A stretch of DNA of 64,000 nt, taken from positions 1 through 64,000 of the forward strand of contig JAJXUD010000014.1 of NCBI GenBank assembly GCA_021783235.1. Direction: 5' to 3'. Origin of the DNA: Myxococcales bacterium (GTDB lineage Bacteria > Myxococcota > Myxococcia > Myxococcales > JAKAPL01). The translations under genes were made by a program, and so were the position numbers. Numbering within the stretch: the first letter of the stretch is position 1; each line of letters opens with the position of its first letter. Under the pieces are notes generated by a model. It was not told the origin of the DNA, made no database searches, and worked only from the letters and a program-made list of their open reading frames with translations. Below, in pieces: positions 18,803 to 28,191 of this stretch.

Positions 18803-19935
18803 GCGGCGTCTCCCTTCGCGGCGAGCGGCTCGGTGAGCGACCAGAGCGCGCCGAGGTCGTGGACGTCGCGATCCCGGCGCATCAGCGCGAAGGGCTCGAT
18901 CCCCGCGCGGCGCAGCCGGGCGAGCTGCTCCTCGTCGCCGTGGCGCAGCGCGCGCGCGTCCGAGAGCGCCCGATCGATCCGACGGACGAGATCCTCGGGC
19001 AGGCCGTCCGAGCGGCCGGCCCGAGCGAGTTCGTCGCCGCCAGCAGCGCGGATGTCCGCGTGGACGCGGTTCGCGATGACGGCGCCGACGGCGAGCCCCG
19101 ACTTCTCGAGGGCGCCGTGGAACTGCAGCGCCTCGCCGACGGTGAGCGGCTTTGGGGTCGTCACGAGGACGAAGCCCGCCTCGGGGCTCGCGAGCAGCTT
19201 CTTCACCTTCCCGGCCCGCTCCTTGAAACCTTCGTACATGCCGGAGAGGGAGAGCATGAAGTCGGCGAGCTCTCGGAGGGTCTCGGCGCCGGTCAGCTCG
19301 CTGATGCCTCGGAAGAGCCGACCGCCGCCGCGGCCGAAGAGCCCGAGTCCAATCTTGCCGGCGGCCAGCGCGGGGGTCAACAGCCAGCGGGCGGCGTCGT
19401 TGTCGAGGAAGTCGACCACGCGGTTCGGGGCGTCCAAGAAGTCGAGCGCGTGGGCGGTCGGCGGCGTGTCGAGCACGATGAGGTCGTAATCGGTCGTCTG
19501 CGACAGCTCGTAGAGCTTCTCGACCGCGATGTATTCCTGCGAGCCCGCGAGCGCGCTCGAGAGCTGCCGGTAGAAGCGGTTCGCGTAGATCCGGTCGCGC
19601 TGCTCCACGGACGGCGCGTGGCGCGCGATGAGCTCGTCCCAGCTCCGCTTGAGGTCGAGCATCATCGCCCAGAGCTCGCCTCGCGGCTCGAGGCCGGCGG
19701 CCGCGAAGCGCTCGACCGGAACGCGGCGCCGATCGTGGCCGAGCTCGGGGAGCCCCAGGCTGTCGGCGAGGCGACGGGCTGGGTCGATGGTGCAAACGAG
19801 CGCCTTGCGGCCGGCCACGGCGGCGCGCAGCGCGATGGCGGCGGCGAGCGTGGTCTTTCCGACCCCGCCCGCGCCCACGCAGACCTGGAGCCGCCGCGAG
19901 GCGAAGGGCAGCTCGCCCGGCAGGAGCGGTCTCAC
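18799..19935 (-). CDS. ArsA/GET3-like anion-transporting ATPase, copy with variant Walker A (GAGGVGKTT)
   Basis: LQVCVGAGGVGKTTLAAAIALRAA; CTIDPARRLADSLGL; IVLDTPPTAHALDFLD. Confidence 0.9.
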   Translation of the reverse strand: MRPLLPGELPFASRRLQVCVGAGGVGKTTLAAAIALRAAVAGRKALVCTIDPARRLADSLGLPELGHDRRRVPVERFAAAGLEPRGELWAMMLDLKRSWDELIARHAPSVEQRDRIYANRFYRQLSSALAGSQEYIAVEKLYELSQTTDYDLIVLDTPPTAHALDFLDAPNRVVDFLDNDAARWLLTPALAAGKIGLGLFGRGGGRLFRGISELTGAETLRELADFMLSLSGMYEGFKERAGKVKKLLASPEAGFVLVTTPKPLTVGEALQFHGALEKSGLAVGAVIANRVHADIRAAGGDELARAGRSDGLPEDLVRRIDRALSDARALRHGDEEQLARLRRAGIEPFALMRRDRDVHDLGALWSLTEPLAAKGDAA

Positions 19936-20900
19936 GCCGCGACCCCGAGCTTCCCCTCGAGGAGGAGCGAGAGCCGTTCGATCGCGGGCGGCCCGAAGGG
20001 CGCGTCGAAGAGGTAGGGCAGCTCGATGACGGGCAGGTCGGTGCCACGCCGCAGCCGCCCCGCCTCCGACAGCGCGAGATCCGCGCGCGCCTCGAGGTGG
20101 CTCACGGCGGCCCGGACCTCGGTCCAGGGCGGCCGCGGGGGAAGCTGGTCCAGCTCGCCCGGGGCGAAGCGGTGCGGCCAGACGCCGTTCAAGAAGCAGA
20201 CGCCGAGCGGCAGCCCGACGTCCCTCAGCGCTCGCTCGAGCTGGAAGGTCTCGTTGACGGGCATCTCCTCGGGCAGCGAGACGAGGTTGATCGCGGTCTG
20301 GGCCGGGTCCTCGAGCAGCGCCCGCATCCAGCGCATGTCGTCGGCCAAGGCGCCGGGCGGCACGGCCGCGCCGACCACCTCTGGGACGCGCAGGAGCGCC
20401 AGCGCGTGGCCGGTGGCGGGTGCGTCGACGAGCACGAGGTCGAAGCGCGGCCGCTCGCCCTCGCGCTCGCGTGCGTGGAAGAGGATCTTGCCCAGGATCA
20501 CGACCTCGGCGAGCGACGGGATCGCGCGGAGGAAGTAGCGCATGAGCCGGTTCTCGAAGACCGCCCGCACGATCGCCGGGAGGTGGAGCTTCATCTGTGC
20601 GTACTCGAGCATCGCCTCGTGCGGGCGGACGTCGACCGACCAGAGGTTTGGCCGCAGCTCCGCGAGGCTCGGCCCCGCTGGGGGCGCACCGAGGAGCGCG
20701 GGGAGCCGATCGTTCGCGTTGACCTCGCATGCGAGGACCCGCTTGCCACGGCGGGCGGCGAGCGCGGCGAGCGCGGCCGTGACGCTGCTCTTGCCGACGC
20801 CCCCCTTGCCGGTCAGGACGAGGACGCGCCGATCGAGCAGCCGGTCGAGTGCTTCGATGGGTTCGGGCATCGGCGGGGAGCGCAGCATACCCGCGCGCAA
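19932..20900 (-). CDS. ArsA/GET3-like ATPase, canonical deviant Walker A
   Basis: VLVLTGKGGVGKSSVTAALAALAARRGKRVL; LVLVDAPATGHALALL. Confidence 0.88.
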   Translation of the reverse strand: MRAGMLRSPPMPEPIEALDRLLDRRVLVLTGKGGVGKSSVTAALAALAARRGKRVLACEVNANDRLPALLGAPPAGPSLAELRPNLWSVDVRPHEAMLEYAQMKLHLPAIVRAVFENRLMRYFLRAIPSLAEVVILGKILFHAREREGERPRFDLVLVDAPATGHALALLRVPEVVGAAVPPGALADDMRWMRALLEDPAQTAINLVSLPEEMPVNETFQLERALRDVGLPLGVCFLNGVWPHRFAPGELDQLPPRPPWTEVRAAVSHLEARADLALSEAGRLRRGTDLPVIELPYLFDAPFGPPAIERLSLLLEGKLGVAA

Positions 20901-20933
20901 AAAAAGAGGGGAGGGCCATCGGGCCCTCCCCTC
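20899..20933 (-). terminator. Rho-independent terminator downstream of the 20955-21965 gene
   Basis: 12-bp perfect stem gaggggagggcc/ggccctcccctc (20906-20917/20922-20933), 4-nt loop, then 7 T on the minus strand (20899-20905). Confidence 0.9.
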
Positions 20934-20954
20934 GAAGACCGCCTCGGCGTCGGG

Positions 20955-21965
20955 CTAGCCCTTGGTGAGCTGCTCGCTGACGCTGAAGCTCATCGGCGTG
21001 CTCTGGCCGCCGCTCGCGATCATCATCTGCCCGGTGACGTTCACCGTCATGCTCGTGCCCGCGACGCTCGCCGTCCCGGTCTGGAAGGACCACTGATTCT
21101 GCTGCGAGTCGGTGCAGCTCACCGGGCTCTGGAGGAAGGCGGTGTTGCCGCTCGCCTGCATGGAAAGCTGGCAGCCGAGGCCCAGGTAGTTCGTGAAGTC
21201 CACCGTCGAACCCGACTCCTGGACGTTCTCCGTGTCGGTCGCGGTCTTCGAGCCGCTGGATGTGGTGACGGTCGCCGGGCCCGTCCAGACGCCGGCGAAG
21301 GACTGCGGCCCGCTGCCGCCGCTCGAGCCGCCGCCGCTCGATCCGCCGCCGCTCGATCCGCCGCCGCTGGTCCCGCCCATGCCGCCGGTCCCGCCCGTGC
21401 CGCCCGGAGGAAGGCCGCCCGACTGGGACGCAGCGCCGGCGCCGGCCTGAACGTCGTGCTGCTGCTGCACGTTGGTCACCGGGATGGCCGTGAATGCGGT
21501 CGTCTGAGAGCAGTCGAAGCTGCTGTGCCCGTCGCCGCCGCCCTGGCAGGGGGCGTTGTTCGTCGCGGTGCAGCTCGCCTCCGTCGTCACGCTGCCCGTG
21601 TAGCCCGGTCCCTGGGTCGCCGGCGCGAGGCTCACCGTCATCTTCTGGAGGGCGCCGTAGCCGCCGGTGACCGTGATCTGCTGGACGCCCGAGAAGTTGT
21701 AGCCGCCGTTCACGGCCGAGCCCGCGAGCAGATCTCCGCTCATGGGTCCTTCGAGCAGGTACTGGTTCGATGGGGCCGGGTAGATCGCCCAGTTGGTCAG
21801 CCCATCGATGTTGACGTCGGTGACGACCACCGGCGAGGCGGGGGGGCAGTTCGTGCCCGAGAAAGCGGATGGCTGGCCCATGGCGATCTGGAGGTACTGG
21901 GCGCCGTTGCCGGGGGAACAGGCCGTGCCCAGGAGGGCGAGGGCCATGAGAGCGAATTTGCGCAT
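20955..21965 (-). CDS. Lipoprotein with Gly/Ser-rich linker, tandem paralog 1
   Basis: MRKFALMALALLGTACSPG lipobox; (GGSS)n linker; shares layout with 22000-22563. Confidence 0.65.
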   Translation of the reverse strand: MRKFALMALALLGTACSPGNGAQYLQIAMGQPSAFSGTNCPPASPVVVTDVNIDGLTNWAIYPAPSNQYLLEGPMSGDLLAGSAVNGGYNFSGVQQITVTGGYGALQKMTVSLAPATQGPGYTGSVTTEASCTATNNAPCQGGGDGHSSFDCSQTTAFTAIPVTNVQQQHDVQAGAGAASQSGGLPPGGTGGTGGMGGTSGGGSSGGGSSGGGSSGGSGPQSFAGVWTGPATVTTSSGSKTATDTENVQESGSTVDFTNYLGLGCQLSMQASGNTAFLQSPVSCTDSQQNQWSFQTGTASVAGTSMTVNVTGQMMIASGGQSTPMSFSVSEQLTKG

Positions 21966-21999
21966 GTCGGGCTCCTTTGGATTCGTCAGGTTGGAGGGC

Positions 22000-22563
22000 T
22001 CAGCCGCCATTCTGGCCGGGGGGGGTCGGGGAGCTGGTCTGGGCTGGAGTCACCTGCACGACGCCCGAGATCTGCGAGGCGACGAGCTGGGCCGTCTGGG
22101 TGCAGTCGTAGGGGCCGCTGCTCGCCCCGCCGGTGCAGGTGGCGCCGTTCTGGCCACCGCTGCAGCTCAACTCCTGCGTGATGGTCCCCGTGGCGCCGGG
22201 CCCCTGGGGGGTGATTTGGAAGGTCGTCTTCTGGATCTGGACCACCCCGTTGCTCGTGTCGTTGCTCTGGCTCGTTCCGGTGAAGGTGTAGCTGCCCCCG
22301 TTCATGGTGCCGAGGATGCCCACGCCCATGCCGTAGTCGAGCAGGTACGGGTCCGCCCCCGGCTGCGGGTAGATGGCGAAGGTGCCGTCGCCGTCGATCC
22401 CCGTGAAGGTGAGGGTGGCGCCCTGCCCGGCGTTCGGGCAGTTGTTCCCCGTCGGTGGGCTGATCTGGCCCAGCGCTCCCTTGTAAAAGATGCCGTTGGT
22501 CGAGCCGCCGCCACAGCTGGCGAGGGCCAGCGCGGCAAGCGTTCCCCAGAGCTTCGTTCGCAT
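22000..22563 (-). CDS. Lipoprotein, tandem paralog 2
   Basis: MRTKLWGTLAALALASCGGG lipobox; shared pattern NCPxxxxxxxxxxxxIDGxxxxAIYPxPxxxxYLL. Confidence 0.65.
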   Translation of the reverse strand: MRTKLWGTLAALALASCGGGSTNGIFYKGALGQISPPTGNNCPNAGQGATLTFTGIDGDGTFAIYPQPGADPYLLDYGMGVGILGTMNGGSYTFTGTSQSNDTSNGVVQIQKTTFQITPQGPGATGTITQELSCSGGQNGATCTGGASSGPYDCTQTAQLVASQISGVVQVTPAQTSSPTPPGQNGG

Positions 22564-22714
22564 CGCTGCTCCTCCGGTGTAGAGAAAGGTGGTCAACAGG
22601 GCGCGCAAGCTGCCCGCTGGCGGAGGGGTTGTCAAGCCGCCGACCGCCGAGGTTCTCCGGGGGCGTCGACACGGGAGCGTTGACCGAGCGCCCGGCCTCG
22701 GATACGACCCTCTC

Positions 22715-23071
22715 ATGCCAAACGACGGCGCGCGGACCCATTCGATCCCCATCCTGACGACCTTCGAGCCGCCGCCCGGCCGGACGATCGAACGGGTCAT
22801 CGGTCCGTCCTGGGGCATCACGGTCCGCTCGCGGAGCGTCGTCGGCACCGCCTGCGCCGGCTGCCAGATGTTCTTCGGCGGCGAGGTCTCGATGCTCACG
22901 AAGCTCGCCGCCGACTCGCGCAACGAGGCGATGGATCGGCTCGAGCGGCACGCGCTCGAGTTGGGTGCCGACTGCGTGCTCGGCATGCGCTTCGACTCGG
23001 GCGAGCTGATGCAGAACACGAACGAGATCATCGCTTATGGCACGGCGGTGAAGCTCTCGCACGGTCCGTGA
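22715..23071 (+). CDS. YbjQ/UPF0145-like heavy-metal-binding-domain protein
   Basis: TTFEPPPGRTIERVIGPSWGITVRSRSV; NEAMDRLERHALELGADCVLGMRFDS. Confidence 0.85.
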   Translation: MPNDGARTHSIPILTTFEPPPGRTIERVIGPSWGITVRSRSVVGTACAGCQMFFGGEVSMLTKLAADSRNEAMDRLERHALELGADCVLGMRFDSGELMQNTNEIIAYGTAVKLSHGP

Positions 23072-23670
23072 GCCCAATCGCGGGGCCGCTCGCCCGCCGG
23101 ATAGACCGGCTCGCGCGGCGCGCCCACGCGTTTCATCGCTTCGCCCATCACCCGCTCTGCGACCGCTACGCGGGAGAGTTCGTGCCGCTCGGCCGGCGCG
23201 TCCGGGTCTGCCGCGGCTGTGCGCTCGCGCTCGCGGGCCTGGGGGCCGGGCTCGCCGCGGGCCTCGCGCCGTGGCGCGCCGGCGCGCCCGCGCTCGCGGT
23301 CCTCGGCTTCCTACTCTGGCTCGTCGATCGCCTGGGAAGCCAGCGCCCGTGGGGCCGGCGCCCGTCGAAGTCGGTCACCCGCTTCGCGCCGGCGGCCCCA
23401 ATCGGCCTCGCGATCGGTGAGGCCGCCCGGCTTCGCAGCCAGCTCTCGCTCGCCCTCGCCGTCGCGGCCGTCGCGGCGGCGATCTCCGTTCTCGCGCGTT
23501 ACCGCCGCCGCGGCCCGAGCCGCGCCCCCTGCCTCGACTGCCCCGAACGGACGCTCTCGATCTGCTCGGGCTTCCGTCCGATCGCGCAACGGGAGCGGGC
23601 CTTCCAGCGGCTCGCGGGGAGCTGGATCGCGCGGGGGGAGCAGAAGGATTTTTCGCCCCGTTCGGAGTGA
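23068..23670 (+). CDS. Cys-pair membrane protein, hypothetical
   Basis: Two hydrophobic stretches; Cys pairs CRGC and CLDC. Confidence 0.5.
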   Translation: MSPIAGPLARRIDRLARRAHAFHRFAHHPLCDRYAGEFVPLGRRVRVCRGCALALAGLGAGLAAGLAPWRAGAPALAVLGFLLWLVDRLGSQRPWGRRPSKSVTRFAPAAPIGLAIGEAARLRSQLSLALAVAAVAAAISVLARYRRRGPSRAPCLDCPERTLSICSGFRPIAQRERAFQRLAGSWIARGEQKDFSPRSE

Positions 23671-23751
23671 CGGCGGAGGCGTCCTGGGACGACGGCGGCT
23701 GCCGGGACGCGGGCGGGCCGAGGCGGACGTCGAGCGCCGGCCCGCCTGCCG

Positions 23752-24846
23752 TCACCCAGAGCGGGGCGAGGGCTCTGCCTCGGGGGGCTGCGCGCGCGCG
23801 AGCCTCACCTCGAGCTCGGCGAGCCGCCGCTCGAGCGCCTGTTGCCGCTTCAGGATCTCCGGCAGCCGCCAGTACGCGGCCGAGCTGCGGAGCCAGGCGG
23901 CGTGCCCGCGCGCCGGGGAGCCGCTCCAGCTCTCCCCGGCCGGCACGTCGTCCATCACGCCGGCCTGGGCGCCGACGCGGGCGAGGTCGCCGATCGATAG
24001 GTGGCCCACGACGCCCACCTGCCCCCCGAGGATCACGCCGTCGCCGAGCTGCGTGCTCCCGGCGACGCCCGCCTGGGCGCAGAGCAGGCAATGGGCGCCC
24101 AGCCGGACGTTGTGGGCGATCTGGACGAGGTTGTCGACCTTGGAGCCGCGGCCCACGACCGTCTCGCCGAGCGTCGCCCGGTCGACGCAGGCGCAGGCGC
24201 CGAGCTCCACGTCGTCCTCGAGCCGGGCGATGCCGGCCTGCGGAACCTTCACATGGGCGGGGCCCGCGGGGTCGAACGCGTAGCCGAAGCCGTCGCTGCC
24301 GACGATCGCGCCCGGCTGGAGGCTCACCCGGTCGCCGAGGACGCAGCGCTCGCGGACGACGGCGCCCGGCTGGAGGAGGCAGTCGGCGCCGATCACGGCC
24401 TCGCGTTCGACGATGCTCCCGGGGCGCAGCACGCTGCGCGGCCCGATTCGGGCGCCCGGCCCCACGTAGGCGAGGGCGCCGATCTCGGCCGTGGGGTCCA
24501 CCTCGGCCGTGGCTTCGATGACCGCCGATGGGTGCCGGCCGGGACGGGGCGCTGCCGCTGGCTGGAAGAGCGCGCTCAGCCGGCCGAAGGCGAGGTAGGG
24601 GTTGTCCGCGACGAGGAGGCTCGCGCCGGCGGGGCGAGTCGACTCGGCCGCCGGAGCGACCACCACGGCGCCCGCGCGCGTCCGCTCGAGGGCGGCCCGG
24701 TAGCGCGCGTTGTGAAAGAAGGCGAGCTCCTCGGGTCCGGCGGCCTCGAGCGAGGCGACCCCGCGGACGAGCAGCTCCGGGTCGCCCACGACGCGACCGC
24801 CGACGAACTCGGCGAGGTCGCCGAGCCGGCGGGAGGTCCTCGTCAC
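23752..24846 (-). CDS. lpxD: UDP-3-O-(3-hydroxyacyl)glucosamine N-acyltransferase
   Basis: Hexapeptide repeats; [53 protein letters not shown]. Confidence 0.95.
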   Translation of the reverse strand: MTRTSRRLGDLAEFVGGRVVGDPELLVRGVASLEAAGPEELAFFHNARYRAALERTRAGAVVVAPAAESTRPAGASLLVADNPYLAFGRLSALFQPAAAPRPGRHPSAVIEATAEVDPTAEIGALAYVGPGARIGPRSVLRPGSIVEREAVIGADCLLQPGAVVRERCVLGDRVSLQPGAIVGSDGFGYAFDPAGPAHVKVPQAGIARLEDDVELGACACVDRATLGETVVGRGSKVDNLVQIAHNVRLGAHCLLCAQAGVAGSTQLGDGVILGGQVGVVGHLSIGDLARVGAQAGVMDDVPAGESWSGSPARGHAAWLRSSAAYWRLPEILKRQQALERRLAELEVRLARAQPPEAEPSPRSG

Positions 24847-24853
24847 CGAGGCC

Positions 24854-25387
24854 TCAGTCGTTCTTCTTCTTCGCGGCCTGCGAGTTGTAACGCCGAATCA
24901 GCTCGTTCGTCAGGTCGAGGGAGGGGAGCGCGTAGAGCAGAGTCGAGTCGCTCTTCTCGAACACCATCGTGAGCCCCTCTTGCTGAGCGATGGTCTGGAT
25001 GATGGCGTTCATCTTGGCGAAGATCCCCTGGAGCGCCGTCTTCTCCTTCTCGGCGAGCTCCTTCTGGAGGGTCTGGTAGAGGCGTCCCACCTCGATGACC
25101 TTCTGGTCCATCTCCTGCTGCGACTTGTGGCGGGCCTCGTCGCTCATGGCGTCGCCGCGCGCCTGCAGCTCGGACTGCATCTGCTTGACCTCCTCCTGCT
25201 TCTCGTCGAGCTCCTTCTGGCGGAGGTCGTACTCCTTCTTGAGCTTGGCCTTGGCGGCGCGACCGTCGGCCACCTCGTTGACCGCCCGGTGCAGGTCGAC
25301 GAAGCCGAGCCGAACGTCGGCGTGAGCGGCGGGAGCGGCGAGGACGGCGGCGAAGCCGACGGCGAGGGCGATCGAGGCGCGGCGCAT
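24854..25387 (-). CDS. OmpH/Skp-like periplasmic chaperone
   Basis: [46 protein letters not shown]; adjacent to lpxD. Confidence 0.85.
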   Translation of the reverse strand: MRRASIALAVGFAAVLAAPAAHADVRLGFVDLHRAVNEVADGRAAKAKLKKEYDLRQKELDEKQEEVKQMQSELQARGDAMSDEARHKSQQEMDQKVIEVGRLYQTLQKELAEKEKTALQGIFAKMNAIIQTIAQQEGLTMVFEKSDSTLLYALPSLDLTNELIRRYNSQAAKKKND

Positions 25388-25460
25388 GGGTCGCTGACTC
25401 CTTGCAGGGAAAAATCCGCGCGGAACCTAGCGGCATCGCTCGAAGACTGTCAAGCAAGCG

Positions 25461-26906
25461 ATGGAGGGCGATCTCGTCGGGCGGACGGCTGGCCGCTCCT
25501 CGACGGAGGATCCCGATTTCGGTAGGCTGCCCATGACCTCCTCCGTGCCCGCCTCCGAATCCAGCTCCCCCGCGTCAGTCCCGGCGTCGCCGCGGCCAGC
25601 GCGGCGTCCGATCATCGTCGCCGCCGACATGGGCTACGGTCACCTGCGCGCGGCGCTTCCGCTCGCCGAGGCGTTCGGCGTTCCGGTCCTCTCCGCCGAT
25701 GGCCCCGAGCTCTCGAGCGACTCGGAGCGCGAGATCTGGCGGCGCACCCGCGTCTTCTACGAGTTCACGACGCGTGTCTCGACGTTCCCCTGGATCGGGG
25801 GGCCGCTCCACGCGCTGGTCCAGGCCTTCACCTCCATTCCCCACCTCCACCCCTGGCGCGACCTGTCGGCCCGGACCCTGGGGACGCGTGGCCTCGAGCG
25901 GCTCGTCGCCGAAGGGCTCGGCGCCGGGCTCATCGCGCGGCTCAAGGCAGAGCGGGTTCCGCTGATCTCGACCTTCTACGCACCGGCGCTCGCGGCCGAC
26001 TGGGCCGGCTGCGAGGACGTCTACTGCGTCGTCACCGACAGCGACGTCAACCGAATCTGGGCCCCGTTCGACCCGGCGCGCAGCCGGGTTCGCTTCCTCG
26101 TCCCGAGCCGCCGGGCCGGCAGGCGGCTCGAGTCCTACGGCGTCCCGCGGCGGAACATCCTCTTCACGGGCTTTCCGCTCCCGGGGGAGCTGCTCGGGGG
26201 TCCTGATCTCGGGGCGCTCGAGGCGAACCTCGCCCGGCGGCTGGTCCGACTCGATCCCGACGGGAGCTTTCGGGCGGAGTGCCGCGAGGAGATCGAGCTG
26301 CTCCTCGGTCCGCTTCCGGCCGAGGAGGAGAGACGGGCGCCGCTCGTCGTCTTCACCGTGGGCGGCGCGGGGGCGCAGGCCACGATGGCGAGCCAGATCC
26401 TGCCGAGCGTTCGCGGGGCCGTCGAGGCGGGTCGCCTGCGATTCGCGCTCGTCGCCGGGCTCCGGCCCGCGGTCGCCCAGATCTTCCGCGAGGCCCTCTC
26501 GAAGGCGGGGCTCGCCGAGGGGCACGGGGTCGAAATCCTGGAGGCGAACGGCCACGCCGACTACTTCGCGAGGTTCAACCGGCTCCTCGCGGGGGCCGAT
26601 GTGCTCTGGACGAAGCCGAGCGAGATGAGCTTCTTCGGCGCGCTGGGGCTTCCGGTCGTCTGCTCGGCCCCCGTCGGCGTCCACGAGGGCTACAACCGGC
26701 GCTGGCTCCTCGAGGCCGGCGCCGGCCTCGCGCAGCGCGACCCGCGCCACACCGGCGACTGGCTCGTCGAATGGCTCGAGGACGGGACGCTCGCCGGCGC
26801 CGCCTGGGCGGGCTTTCGGCGGCTGCCGAAGCGCGGGCTCTACCGGATCGTGGAGCAGCTATCGGGCGCGCCGGCCGCCGCCGGGCCCATCGCCGCGGCG
26901 TCTTGA
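25461..26906 (+). CDS. UDP-glycosyltransferase/MGDG-synthase-like protein
   Basis: DMGYGHLRAALPLAEAFG N-terminus; VFTVGGAGAQ; GADVLWTKPSEMSFFGALGLPVV. Confidence 0.65.
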   Translation: MEGDLVGRTAGRSSTEDPDFGRLPMTSSVPASESSSPASVPASPRPARRPIIVAADMGYGHLRAALPLAEAFGVPVLSADGPELSSDSEREIWRRTRVFYEFTTRVSTFPWIGGPLHALVQAFTSIPHLHPWRDLSARTLGTRGLERLVAEGLGAGLIARLKAERVPLISTFYAPALAADWAGCEDVYCVVTDSDVNRIWAPFDPARSRVRFLVPSRRAGRRLESYGVPRRNILFTGFPLPGELLGGPDLGALEANLARRLVRLDPDGSFRAECREEIELLLGPLPAEEERRAPLVVFTVGGAGAQATMASQILPSVRGAVEAGRLRFALVAGLRPAVAQIFREALSKAGLAEGHGVEILEANGHADYFARFNRLLAGADVLWTKPSEMSFFGALGLPVVCSAPVGVHEGYNRRWLLEAGAGLAQRDPRHTGDWLVEWLEDGTLAGAAWAGFRRLPKRGLYRIVEQLSGAPAAAGPIAAAS

Positions 26907-26916
26907 GGCACGGTCG

Positions 26917-28191
26917 TCAGGCGCGGTTCTTCTCGATCTTGATCCACTTGTCGAGATCCTCGCGGTCGATGAGCCGCAGGACCTCGATGACGTTGCCCTT
27001 CTCTCCCCGCCGGTAGAGCAGCCGCACGTCGGTGGCGACGCGGATCCGGTAGAGGTTCGGCAGCCCTTCGAGCGGGATGGCGCGCAAGCTCGGGTGGCGA
27101 TGGTCCTGGGCCAGCATCATCGCCTTCTGGAACGCCGCGCGCTGCAGCCGGCGGTCCCAGCCCTCGATCGAATCGTAGAACTCGCGCGTGAAGAGCGGCA
27201 TCAGCCAGCTCGGCGGCGCCTCCTCCGGCTGCTCTGGCTCCGCCTCGGCCGGCGGAGGCGCGGGGCGCGGTGGCTCCGGGTGCGCGTGATCCCCCTGGGC
27301 GCGCGCGAGCGCGACCTTCAGCCGGGCCTCTTCCGAGCGGAGCAGCTTCCGCTCGGCCTCCAGCCGATCGATCCGGTCCTTGAGCTCCTGCGTCTCCTTG
27401 CGGAGCCGCTGCTCGGCGGCGCTCGGGGCTCCAGAGAGCGTCCCCTGCAGGGTCGCCCGCAGCTTCTCCCGCTCGGCCTCGGCCGCGGCGAGCGAGCGCC
27501 GCAGCTCGCCGACCGCGGCATGGGTCTCGGCGAGCTCGCGTCGCGCCGCCTGGAGCTGCTCGCGGATCGCCCCCCGCTCCCGCTCGGCCCCCTCGGCCCG
27601 TTCGCGCGCCCGCTCGGCCTCGCGCCGCAGCGCCTCCGCCGGATCGGGCGGGGGCGCACCCGGCGCCCGAGGCTCCGCCTCCTCGGGCGCGGCCTCGGGG
27701 CTCGGCTCGACGGGCTCGCCCAGGTAGTAGTCGGCGAGGGCGTTCAACACCTCGAGCCCGGTCTGGCGGACCGACAGCTCGGGATCGACGAGCAGCCGGG
27801 CGATCGCCTTCGCCGTCCCTCCCTCCGCCGCGAAGAGCGGACCCAAAACGAGGGCGCCGCGGCCGAGGCTCTCCTCCGGCGAGGGGAGCTCGCCGAGCTC
27901 CTTCTCGACCGCCTGGAGGATAGGCTTCCGGTGCTCGGGGTAGCCCAGGTACTCGTCGGCGAGGAGGTCGCTCTTCTCGACGTCCCCGAGCGCCTCGGGC
28001 CGGTAGCCCGTGAGCGAGAGGTTCAGCCGTTTGAGGAGGGCGATCGCCTCCGCCGGCCGCAGCGCGAGGTAGAGAAAGATCGACAGCTGATCCCGGTCGA
28101 GCGTCTCAATCCGGGCCGCCCGAAGGTCCGCCCGGCTCTCCTTGGCCGGCGCTCCCGCGGCACCCTTCGATCCCTTCTTCTTCGTCGTCAT
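26917..28191 (-). CDS. Helical/coiled-coil protein with C-terminal RelE/ParE-like domain
   Basis: Long Glu/Arg-rich coiled coil, then DHRHPSLRAIPLEGLPNLYRIRVATDVRLLYRRGEKGNVIEVLRLIDREDLDKW, resembling RelE/ParE signatures. Confidence 0.6.
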   Translation of the reverse strand: MTTKKKGSKGAAGAPAKESRADLRAARIETLDRDQLSIFLYLALRPAEAIALLKRLNLSLTGYRPEALGDVEKSDLLADEYLGYPEHRKPILQAVEKELGELPSPEESLGRGALVLGPLFAAEGGTAKAIARLLVDPELSVRQTGLEVLNALADYYLGEPVEPSPEAAPEEAEPRAPGAPPPDPAEALRREAERARERAEGAERERGAIREQLQAARRELAETHAAVGELRRSLAAAEAEREKLRATLQGTLSGAPSAAEQRLRKETQELKDRIDRLEAERKLLRSEEARLKVALARAQGDHAHPEPPRPAPPPAEAEPEQPEEAPPSWLMPLFTREFYDSIEGWDRRLQRAAFQKAMMLAQDHRHPSLRAIPLEGLPNLYRIRVATDVRLLYRRGEKGNVIEVLRLIDREDLDKWIKIEKNRA

